Shown here piece by piece: positions 16,982 to 24,975 of a DNA stretch of 64,000 bases. The number at the start of each line of letters is the position of its first letter. Within the stretch, counting starts at the first letter, position 1. This stretch comes from CAMCHP01 sp036835325 (GTDB lineage: Bacteria > Bacteroidota > Bacteroidia > Flavobacteriales_D > Sanyastnellaceae): assembly GCA_036835325.1 (NCBI GenBank), contig DAITMF010000002.1, positions 47,531 to 111,530 of the forward strand, read 5' to 3'. A program made the translations under genes and the position numbers. A model generated the notes under the pieces. The model saw nothing but the letters and a program-made list of their open reading frames with translations, had not been told where the DNA came from and ran no database searches.

Positions 16982-19294
16982 TCAATTGCAGGTTGTGCCG
17001 AACAAGCTCAAGATGATAAGGAAGTCACTCGCCGCTGTGGAGTTGTCGCCGTCGAGGTCGCCAATGCAGTTTCCGCCGGTACAACCGAAGTCAGAAAGCA
17101 TCATAAGAATGTCGGTGACATTGCGCAATCCGTCGTTGTTGAGGTCACCGATGCACGGCGCACACGAAGCAAACTCACAGCCTCCATCATCAAGGGTTGC
17201 TGTTGCGTCATAGTTGCAAGCTGTTGGGTCTGTGCAACCGGCACAACTGGTGAATTCACAGCTTCCGTCATCCTCAGTGGCCGCAGGGTTGAAATTGCAA
17301 GCCCCGGCATTGGTGCAGCCGGGCGTGCCACTTCCTGTTACACAGAAGTTGTGCGTTGCTTGAGCACCAAAGTTGCCTCCGGCAATCATTTGAGCAAGCA
17401 CAGCACCACTGGCATCGGTCAGCAGGTAGTTGCCCACCACACCTTGGAATTGCAAGCCGTCACCAAACGAGTCAAATACGTTGAGCGTGTAGCAGCCTGC
17501 TGGCAGGCAAAAAGCATAATTAAAGGTGGTTTGGTTTTGGCTGTAGGGGCCGTCAGAAGCCACAACGTTGTTCGAGTCATCGAGAATCTCCCAAGTCGTT
17601 TCTGCCGGGTAATTGTCGGTGAGTATCAAAAAGTCAACCGAAGCACCGTCAGGAATCATGGTGAAACTGCTGCTGCCACTGTTGTTGGCCGGATTTTCGT
17701 CGGCAACTCCGTTCGGATTCGAAAGCGTGACATTGAAGGTGTAACTTCCTGCACCGGGTGTAAGGTTCGGGAGGCTTACCACAGTGGTCGCGCCCGAAGC
17801 CAAATTACCGGTCCAGTTCTGGGTAGTGTTACCACCGCCGGTGTTGTAGGCAATGGTAAACGAGGTCAGGTTCGCGCTGCCCGCGTTGCGCACGGTGATT
17901 GATGCCGGTGCAGTGCCAGCGCAGTAGGTGCCTGTGGGTGCAGTGATCGACTGCAGTTGGACGTCATTCGCGACCGTTGCAGCGTTCGGGTCGTAACCGT
18001 CCAAAACCAAGGTGTTGCAGCCGGGTGCGAGCCATTGGCAAACGTTCGGGTAAGTGACGTCGAATTTTCCGTAGTAGTCGTTAACGTTGTTCGAACACGT
18101 TGCCTGTCCACCAAAGAGCTGTCCGATGATGCGCTTATTCTGGTCAAAGAGGGGAGAGCCTGATGACCCGGGTTCGGTGGTGCCGTCTTCCCAGTTGAAA
18201 ATCCGCCAGCATGTGGCGCCACTAAAGGTTCCTGTGCCGGCCGGATTTACGTCGAATGAGATTTTCTTTAGGTCGCCACGAGGGTGGTGAACGCCGGTTT
18301 GGTTAACCGGATTCACGCCCGTAGCATCCCAGCCGGCGTAATAGGGGTTGAAACCTGTAGGAATCGGGTTTCCATTGTTGATGCGCAACAGGGCATAGTC
18401 AGCTGAACCGCCGCTGGCGAGCAAGGTGCCTCCGCCGACTGTGTCAAACGCACCGGCATTGTTGGTGGCACAGGTGGTGCTTTGCCAGTTAAAGCGGTAC
18501 ACCCATGTGGCTACGCTTCCGCCGAGGCAGTGGTTGGCAGTCAAGAAGTATGGTTGTCCGTCGTTGGCCGTATTGTTCACCAAAGCACCGGTGCAAATGC
18601 CGTTTCCGTTCACCACAATCATGGCCACAGAGTTGATTTGGTCGCGCCAGTCATCGCCTTCCGGACAAACCACGTTGTTGTTGCACGTGCCCGAATCGCC
18701 GATGTCGCGCGCCACTTTTTCGAGGTCGCGGTAGGCGTGGGTCAAGGTGGCGATGTTCAGCAGTGAATTACCGGCCTGACTTGCCGGCTCAAAGTATTCA
18801 ACAATGATCTCGTCACCAACCAATGGGTAGGTTCCGAACGCTTGTTCGGGGTGGTTGTTGGCCGATGTAAACGCCCCTTGCATTTGCTCCAAATCAGGAG
18901 TGTAAATGAAGAGCTTTCCGCCTTCGGGAATGTAGAATTCATCAAAGGTCAGGTTCAATGAGAGCGCTCCCGGTGAACGAAGTTTCAACAACCATACACG
19001 GTCACCCGATGGCAGCGTGTGCCAATTGCCCGAGTTGGTAATGCCGGCGCGTATTTCAAAGTTTTTCCCGAAGCGAAACGGCCGGTCTTTAAATTGGTTG
19101 TCAATTTCATCTTCAGCCCGCATCGCATCTTCATCGAAGGGCGACGTGGCGATGGTTTCCCATTGCCACTGCACTTTTTGATTGTTCGGTACGAAGGGAG
19201 ATCCGCCTTCGCTTACCTGTGCAAACATGGCTGAATGCAGAAAAAGCGTCAGCAAGGCAGCCGTGAGGCCCTTGCAACAATGATTAAAGGTCAT
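16982..19294 (-). CDS. Secreted trypsin-like serine protease, lysyl-endopeptidase-like, with dockerin-like C-terminus
   Basis: 770 residues. Signal peptide about 1-26 (MTFNHCCKGLTAALLTLFLH...FAQ). The catalytic domain spans about 200-435 and carries the S1 triad His255 (LTANHC), Asp299 (SADYALLRI) and Ser378 (PGSSGSPLF). The spacing and the GWDATG and HHPRGD segments match lysyl endopeptidase/Achromobacter protease I relatives; Lys specificity is only inferred. A CARDB-like module follows (about 450-540), then a module with FDSFGDGLQ (545-650), two Cys repeats (653-710) and a dockerin-like pair (712-770) ending FGTTCN. The whole C-terminal half mirrors the downstream metalloprotease. The two genes are 75 bases apart on the same strand, probably a protease operon or a duplicated module. 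Confidence 0.88.
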   Translation of the reverse strand: MTFNHCCKGLTAALLTLFLHSAMFAQVSEGGSPFVPNNQKVQWQWETIATSPFDEDAMRAEDEIDNQFKDRPFRFGKNFEIRAGITNSGNWHTLPSGDRVWLLKLRSPGALSLNLTFDEFYIPEGGKLFIYTPDLEQMQGAFTSANNHPEQAFGTYPLVGDEIIVEYFEPASQAGNSLLNIATLTHAYRDLEKVARDIGDSGTCNNNVVCPEGDDWRDQINSVAMIVVNGNGICTGALVNNTANDGQPYFLTANHCLGGSVATWVYRFNWQSTTCATNNAGAFDTVGGGTLLASGGSADYALLRINNGNPIPTGFNPYYAGWDATGVNPVNQTGVHHPRGDLKKISFDVNPAGTGTFSGATCWRIFNWEDGTTEPGSSGSPLFDQNKRIIGQLFGGQATCSNNVNDYYGKFDVTYPNVCQWLAPGCNTLVLDGYDPNAATVANDVQLQSITAPTGTYCAGTAPASITVRNAGSANLTSFTIAYNTGGGNTTQNWTGNLASGATTVVSLPNLTPGAGSYTFNVTLSNPNGVADENPANNSGSSSFTMIPDGASVDFLILTDNYPAETTWEILDDSNNVVASDGPYSQNQTTFNYAFCLPAGCYTLNVFDSFGDGLQFQGVVGNYLLTDASGAVLAQMIAGGNFGAQATHNFCVTGSGTPGCTNAGACNFNPAATEDDGSCEFTSCAGCTDPTACNYDATATLDDGGCEFASCAPCIGDLNNDGLRNVTDILMMLSDFGCTGGNCIGDLDGDNSTAASDFLIILSLFGTTCN

Positions 19295-19667
19295 TTTGGA
19301 AGTCTTTTGGTTATGGTATCCTATTCCCGAGGCAATTTAACATTTTCCAACGGGAATCACCATACGTCCTTGTCGAAATACGAATGGCTACAAAAATTGC
19401 TTGGATTTCTTCCGCGACACGTTATGTCGCTTCGCAGCTTTCTTTTGTTGTCTGGATGGATGTACAAGCGGTGCACCTCAACCACATATGCCCACCCCAA
19501 GCCTACAAATTGGTAAAAATCCGTTTGAAAACTCGTCGCTAATGTTGAAAAATGGATGGATGCGGCCGATGAATAGCCCCGAAGCAATGGGTAACTTAGA
19601 CCCTCGTTAAAAAGAGTACGGAGAACACGTGTTCTCCCAATGTATTCTTGGATTCCAACGCTAAATT
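19295..19667. other. 373-base intergenic region between protease and parE
   Basis: The only gap over 300 bases. Small ORFs here (such as 19401-19610) lack family features, and I see no RNA gene. It holds two copies of the 9-mer GGATGGATG (19454-19462, 19554-19562) and the 18-bp palindrome at 19620. It must contain the divergent promoters of the serine protease and the parE operon, but no clean TAnnTTTG box is obvious for either. Confidence 0.6.
19620..19637. promoter_or_regulatory. Perfect 18-bp palindrome upstream of parE
   Basis: GGAGAACACGTGTTCTCC is a perfect inverted repeat ending 30 bases before the parE ATG at 19668. Its size and place fit a dimeric repressor operator or a hairpin in the leader. 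No T-run follows, so it is not a terminator. Confidence 0.5.
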
Positions 19668-21518
19668 ATGGCTGAAGTACAATACACCGAAGACAACATA
19701 CGGTCGCTTGACTGGAAAGAACACATCCGTCTGAGGCCCGGTATGTACATCGGTAAACTGGGCGATGGCTCCACAGCCGATGACGGTATTTACGTCCTCC
19801 TCAAAGAGGTCATCGACAACTGCATCGATGAATACGTCATGGGCTACGGAAAAACCATCGAGATTTCGATCAAAGACAACACCGTGAAGGTGCGCGATTA
19901 CGGTCGTGGTATTCCGCTGGGTAAGGTAATCGACTGCGTCAGCCGCATCAATACCGGTGGTAAATACGATTCACGAGCGTTCAAGAAATCGGTCGGCCTC
20001 AACGGTGTCGGTACAAAAGCCGTGAACGCGCTCTCGGAGTTCTTCTCCGTAGAATCGGTCCGCGATGATCAAGTTAAAACTGCAGAGTTCTCCAAAGGAG
20101 ACCTCACCGTTGACGCTCCGGTTGAAGGCACAACCAAACGCCGTGGGACGAAAATCACCTTCGTGCCCGATGCCACCATATTCCAGAATTTTCAGTTCCG
20201 TATTGAGTATGTCGAACGCCTACTCTGGAACTACGCCTACCTGAACACAGGGCTCACCATCTACTTCAATGGTGAAAAATACCACAGTGATAACGGTTTG
20301 CGTGATCTCCTTGAGGCGAACCTCAGCGGTACTGAAACCAACTATCCAATCATCCACCTGAAAGGTGAAGACATTGAAGTCGCCCTTACCCATACCAATG
20401 CCTACGGGGAAGACTATTATAGTTTTGTCAACGGACAGTACACCACCCAAGGCGGAACTCACCAAGGCGCCTTCAGGGAGGCCGTGGTGCGTGTGATTCG
20501 CGACTTTTACCAGAAAGATTACGACGCGGTTGACGTGCGCAGCGGCATGGTAGGAGCCATCAGCGTGAAAGTGATTGAGCCGGTCTTCGAGTCGCAAACC
20601 AAAACGAAGCTGGGCTCCACCGAAATTGAGCCCGATGGCGCGTCGATTAGGACCTTCATCTACGACTTCCTGAAGCGTGAGCTCGACAATTTCCTTCACA
20701 AAAACCCCGAGACCTCCGAAGCGCTGCAACGCCGCATCCTCCAATCTGAAAAAGAACGGAAAGAACTCGCCGGTATCAAGAAAATCGCCCGTGAACGCGC
20801 CAAAAAAGCCAGTTTGCACAACCGCAAACTGCGTGATTGCCGCGTGCACTTGAATGATAAGCACGAACGGGCTGACCAATCAACCCTCTTTATCACCGAG
20901 GGTGACTCGGCATCAGGCTCCATTACCAAAGCCCGCGACGTCAACACCCAAGCGGTGTTTTCACTGAAAGGTAAGCCCCTCAATAGTTACGGGCTAACCA
21001 AAAAAATCGTCTACGAAAACGAAGAGTTCAACCTGCTACAGGCAGCTTTGAACATCGAAGACGGAATCGAGAACTTGCGCTACAGCAACGTTGTAATCGC
21101 TACCGATGCCGACGTCGATGGCATGCACATTCGATTGCTGCTAATTACCTTCTTCCTGCAGTTTTTCCCTGAACTGGTGAAGCGCGGCCACCTCTACGTG
21201 CTGCAAACCCCGCTCTTCAGGGTGCGGAACAAGAAAGAAACCATCTATTGCTACAGCGAAGACGAAAAGCAAGAAGCCACCGAGAAGCTCGGGAAGAACC
21301 CCGAAATTACCCGATTCAAAGGTCTGGGCGAGATTTCACCCGATGAGTTCGGACACTTCATTGGGGCGCAAATACGCCTTGACCCTGTGGTCATTGGCAA
21401 AGACAGCAGCATCGAAAACCTGCTGGGCTTCTTTATGGGTAAGAACACGCCCGATCGGCAAGACTTTATTATTGAAAACCTCAGGGTGGAGAAGGATGTC
21501 GTCCACCAAGAAGATTAA
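19668..21518 (+). CDS. parE: DNA topoisomerase IV subunit B
   Basis: The 616-residue ATPase subunit of topoisomerase IV, which separates daughter chromosomes. The GHKL ATPase motifs are EVIDNCIDE at 47-55, DYGRGIP at 77-83 and GLNGVGTKAVNALS at 110-123. The Toprim domain holds TEGDSASG near 408-415 and DADVDG near 479-484, where the acidic residues bind magnesium. The length and the absence of the large GyrB insert, plus the parC gene 24 bases downstream, favour ParE over GyrB. Transcription is probably from the long intergenic region, with the 18-bp palindrome just upstream as a candidate control site. Confidence 0.95.
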   Translation: MAEVQYTEDNIRSLDWKEHIRLRPGMYIGKLGDGSTADDGIYVLLKEVIDNCIDEYVMGYGKTIEISIKDNTVKVRDYGRGIPLGKVIDCVSRINTGGKYDSRAFKKSVGLNGVGTKAVNALSEFFSVESVRDDQVKTAEFSKGDLTVDAPVEGTTKRRGTKITFVPDATIFQNFQFRIEYVERLLWNYAYLNTGLTIYFNGEKYHSDNGLRDLLEANLSGTETNYPIIHLKGEDIEVALTHTNAYGEDYYSFVNGQYTTQGGTHQGAFREAVVRVIRDFYQKDYDAVDVRSGMVGAISVKVIEPVFESQTKTKLGSTEIEPDGASIRTFIYDFLKRELDNFLHKNPETSEALQRRILQSEKERKELAGIKKIARERAKKASLHNRKLRDCRVHLNDKHERADQSTLFITEGDSASGSITKARDVNTQAVFSLKGKPLNSYGLTKKIVYENEEFNLLQAALNIEDGIENLRYSNVVIATDADVDGMHIRLLLITFFLQFFPELVKRGHLYVLQTPLFRVRNKKETIYCYSEDEKQEATEKLGKNPEITRFKGLGEISPDEFGHFIGAQIRLDPVVIGKDSSIENLLGFFMGKNTPDRQDFIIENLRVEKDVVHQED

Positions 21519-21542
21519 CCGCGATTCAGCGACCCAAGCGAA

Positions 21543-24365
21543 ATGGCAGAAAACGAAGACATTGAACGCGACGACGAGCGCGACGACGAGCTTGCTGGTG
21601 AATTAAACGGTGACGGCGGAGGCGAACTTGGCCGCGTTGTTCAGGTGTCAGGAATGTACAACAACTACTTCCTCGATTACGCATCGTATGTGATTCTTGA
21701 ACGCGCGGTTCCCCACTTGTACGACGGACTGAAGCCCGTGCAGCGCCGCATCTTGCACTCATTGCGTGAGATGGACGATGGGCGCTTTCACAAGGTAGCC
21801 AACGTGATTGGCAACACCATGAAGTACCACCCCCACGGTGACGCTTCGATCGGTGATGCGCTAGTGCAAATCGGGCAAAAAGACCTCATGCTCGACATGC
21901 AAGGCAACTGGGGCAACATTCTTACAGGTGATAACGCTGCCGCACCCCGTTACATCGAGGTGAAACTGAGCAAGTTTGCCAACCGCATTGCCTTCAATCA
22001 CAAAACCACACGCTGGCTGGCCTCTTACGACGGCCGAAACAAAGAGCCCGAAACCTTACCGATGAAATTCCCACTGCTCTTGGCACAAGGCGTGGAAGGC
22101 ATCGCGGTGGGCATGGCCTGTAAAATCCTCCCGCACAACTTCAACGAACTGATCGACGGCGCGGTTGACATCCTTAAAGGCAAAACGCCTGTGCTGTACC
22201 CTGACTTCCCAACGGGGGGGATGATGGATTGCGAAGCTTACAACGACGGGCTTCGCGGAGGCAAAATCAAGGTGCGTGCCCGCATCCGAAAGGAAGACAA
22301 CAAAACCTTGGTGATTTACGAACTGCCATTCGGAACCACCACCGTTTCATTGATTGACTCCATCCTAAAAGCCAACGAACGCGGTAAAATCAAGGTCAGA
22401 AAGGTTGAAGATAACACCGCCGACAAGGTCGAAATCGTGATTCACCTCGCAACCGGTGTATCGCCTGACAAAACCATCGACGCGCTTTACGCGTTCACCG
22501 ATTGCGAAGCATCTATTTCGCCCAATGCCGCTGTCATCGCCGATGACCGTCCGCACTTCCTCGGTGCAAGCGAAATGCTGCGGCTCAGTGTGGCCCGCAC
22601 AAAAGACCTCTTACAGCTCGAACTCGAAATCAAACGGAGCGAGCTCCAAGAGCAATGGCACTTCGCGTCGCTCGAGAAAATCTTCATCGAGAACCGCATC
22701 TACCGCGACATTGAAGAGTGCGAGACCTGGGAAGAAATCATCCAAACCATTCACAAAGGCCTCAAGCCGCACATCAAGCACTTGCTCCGAGAGGTGACTG
22801 ATGAAGATGTTGCGCGCCTTACAGAGATAAAAATCAAGCGCATTTCAAGGTTCGACAGCTTTAAAGCCGACGAACGTATTCGATCCCTCGAAGAGGAAAT
22901 TGACCACGTGCAATACCACCTTGATCACCTGGTTGAATACACCATTGATTACTTTAAAGAGCTGAAGAAAGATTTTGGTGCCGGCCGCGAACGCAAAACC
23001 GAAATCAAAACCTTCGATACCATCGACCGCACAAAAGTGGCGGTTGCAAACGCCAAACTCTACGTCAATGCCGAAGAAGGCTTCATAGGCATCGGTCTGA
23101 AACGGGGTGAAGGCGAATTTGTGTGCGACTGTTCTGACATTGATGACATCATTGTCTTCCGCCGCGACGGCACCATGATCGTTACACGGGTTACCCAAAA
23201 AGCCTTTGTTGGTAAAGACATCATTCATGCTTGGGTGTGGAAAAAGGGCGATAAACGCCGGGTGTACAACGTCATCTACCGCGATGGCAAAGCCGGAAAA
23301 ACCTTCATCAAACGGTTCAATGTAACTTCCATCACCCGCGACCGCGAATACCCTGTCACGAAAGGCACAGCAGGGTCAGAGGTGCTCTACTTCAGCGCAA
23401 ATCCAAACGGTGAGGCCGAAGTGGTCACCGTGCACCTGAAACCCATGCAGCGGCTCAAAAAGCTGCGGTTTGATGCCAGCTTCTCCGATCACCTCATCAA
23501 AGGTCGTGCCGCAGCGGGAAATACCCTCTCGAAATACCCCGTGCGCAAAATCGAACTCAAAGAAGCCGGCGTTTCGACCCTCGGTGCACGAAAAATCTGG
23601 TACGATGAAACGGTGCAGCGTTTGAATGCGGAAGGACGTGGGCGTTTCTTGGGCGATTTCAACGCAGAAGACAAAATACTCGTGCTGCTTTCGAGCGGTG
23701 AATACAAATTGACAGGTTTCGATTTGGCAACCCACTTCGATGAGAACATGATTCACATCGAAAAGTGGATTCCCATCAAACCCATCACGGCAGTGTACCT
23801 CGACCCCGAGAAAGACACCATCTTCGTGAAGCGCTTTTTGCCCGAGTACACCACCAAACCGGCATCATTCATCGCTGAACACCCCGATAGCAAATTGCTG
23901 GTCGCCACAACATTGCACCATCCGCACGTGCGCATGAAGTTCAACAAACGCTTCAAGCACACCCGCGATAAAGAAGACCAAATCATCAACCTCCGTGAAT
24001 TCATTTCGGTCAAAGGCATTAAGGCCCAAGGCAACCGTTTGAGTCCGCTCCCGATTACCGAAGTCCTGCTCGAAGAAGTTATCGAAGAACTTGAAATGAA
24101 GGCTGAAGAAATGCTTCAGGCAGAATTGCTTGCGCTTCAAGCGGCGGCGGCTGAAAATGAAGCCGACGACGAGCATGACGATGATGGAGACGATGATGGA
24201 GGCTACGATGACGACGACGACGACAACAACAACAACGGAGACAACGATTCAGCAGCCAAACCCGCACCAAGTCGGTCCGATGACATCTCAAAACCCATCG
24301 ACCTCGAATTGCCCAAACCCGGCCAAGGGAGCAGCAATCCGGGTGTGCAACCCACCTTGTTCTGA
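21543..24365 (+). CDS. parC: DNA topoisomerase IV subunit A with acidic tail
   Basis: The 940-residue breakage-reunion subunit. The catalytic tyrosine is Tyr137 in AAPRYIEVKLS. The region 34-130 (MYNNYFLDYASYVILERAVP...YHPHGD) is the typical winged-helix core. A coiled-coil gate and a beta-pinwheel C-terminal domain with degenerate blades follow. The last 75 residues are an extreme acidic low-complexity tail (runs of Asp and Asn, near 875-910), ending in QPTLF. The N-terminus (residues 3-20) is also acidic. It pairs with ParE from the gene upstream. Its TGA overlaps the ATG of the LOG gene by one base, so the three genes form one operon. Confidence 0.95.
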   Translation: MAENEDIERDDERDDELAGELNGDGGGELGRVVQVSGMYNNYFLDYASYVILERAVPHLYDGLKPVQRRILHSLREMDDGRFHKVANVIGNTMKYHPHGDASIGDALVQIGQKDLMLDMQGNWGNILTGDNAAAPRYIEVKLSKFANRIAFNHKTTRWLASYDGRNKEPETLPMKFPLLLAQGVEGIAVGMACKILPHNFNELIDGAVDILKGKTPVLYPDFPTGGMMDCEAYNDGLRGGKIKVRARIRKEDNKTLVIYELPFGTTTVSLIDSILKANERGKIKVRKVEDNTADKVEIVIHLATGVSPDKTIDALYAFTDCEASISPNAAVIADDRPHFLGASEMLRLSVARTKDLLQLELEIKRSELQEQWHFASLEKIFIENRIYRDIEECETWEEIIQTIHKGLKPHIKHLLREVTDEDVARLTEIKIKRISRFDSFKADERIRSLEEEIDHVQYHLDHLVEYTIDYFKELKKDFGAGRERKTEIKTFDTIDRTKVAVANAKLYVNAEEGFIGIGLKRGEGEFVCDCSDIDDIIVFRRDGTMIVTRVTQKAFVGKDIIHAWVWKKGDKRRVYNVIYRDGKAGKTFIKRFNVTSITRDREYPVTKGTAGSEVLYFSANPNGEAEVVTVHLKPMQRLKKLRFDASFSDHLIKGRAAAGNTLSKYPVRKIELKEAGVSTLGARKIWYDETVQRLNAEGRGRFLGDFNAEDKILVLLSSGEYKLTGFDLATHFDENMIHIEKWIPIKPITAVYLDPEKDTIFVKRFLPEYTTKPASFIAEHPDSKLLVATTLHHPHVRMKFNKRFKHTRDKEDQIINLREFISVKGIKAQGNRLSPLPITEVLLEEVIEELEMKAEEMLQAELLALQAAAAENEADDEHDDDGDDDGGYDDDDDDNNNNGDNDSAAKPAPSRSDDISKPIDLELPKPGQGSSNPGVQPTLF

Positions 24366-24883
24366 TGTCTACCGCCCGTCGATTTCAAGTCACCGTTATC
24401 GGTCGGTACGACGCCACCGATGAGCAGTACGCCATCGGTCGAGAGATCGGTAAAATGCTCGCTGAGCTCAACCTGATCGCCATCACAGGCGGAAGGGGCG
24501 GACTCATGGAAGCCGTCGCACGCGGCTGTTCAGAGAACGGCGGCATCAGCGTCGGCATTTTGCCCGGCGAACGTTTTGACGACGGCAATCCGTACAACAC
24601 AATCGCCTTGCCCACAGGAATCGGCTACGCCCGAAACTCAATGAACGTGCTTGCGGCAGATGTGGTGGTTGTGGTCGGAGGCGCGTCGGGCACGCTCAGC
24701 GAAATGGCCTTCGCTTGGAGCTACCGAAAACCCATCATTGCGTTAACTACCTCAGGCGGTTGGGCCGAGCGCCTCGCCAACCAATGCATCGATCACCGCA
24801 ACGACGAACCGGTAATTGGGGTTGACTCGCTTGAACAATTGAGAAGCGAGCTTCAACGCATTGTTGGAGAGCTGACCCACTGA
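24365..24883 (+). CDS. TIGR00725/LOG-like Rossmann-fold protein
   Basis: 172 residues. The nucleotide-binding motifs are TGGRGGLMEAVARG near 40-53 and GGASGTLSEMAFAW near 117-130, the SLOG/LOG arrangement. Members include cytokinin-activating phosphoribohydrolases that cleave nucleoside 5'-monophosphates, but the TIGR00725 branch has no established substrate. Here PGG of the classical LOG site is replaced by VGG, so activity is open. The start is certain because the ATG overlaps the parC stop (TGATG). Its link to topoisomerase IV is positional only. Confidence 0.82.
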   Translation: MSTARRFQVTVIGRYDATDEQYAIGREIGKMLAELNLIAITGGRGGLMEAVARGCSENGGISVGILPGERFDDGNPYNTIALPTGIGYARNSMNVLAADVVVVVGGASGTLSEMAFAWSYRKPIIALTTSGGWAERLANQCIDHRNDEPVIGVDSLEQLRSELQRIVGELTH

Positions 24884-24975
24884 CATACTGCACCAACAAG
24901 CACCGCTTTAGTGCCCGCCACCAAGCAGCGAATCAGTTCGTGACGTATATTGCACGTTCAACCTGAATACCTGCC

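Noticed and set aside
16943..17902. Long ORF of 319 codons on the plus strand
   Set aside because: It lies antisense within the serine protease gene, whose signal peptide, triad and domains are clear. The ORF has no start signal, no family pattern and low-complexity content; it is a shadow of codon bias.
19401..19610. Small ORF of 69 codons in the gap before parE
   Set aside because: Mixed composition, no signal, no promoter box at its start, and it includes a 9-mer copy in ordinary intergenic DNA.
20220..20879. 219-codon ORF antisense to parE
   Set aside because: Lies wholly inside the conserved ParE core and has no family features.
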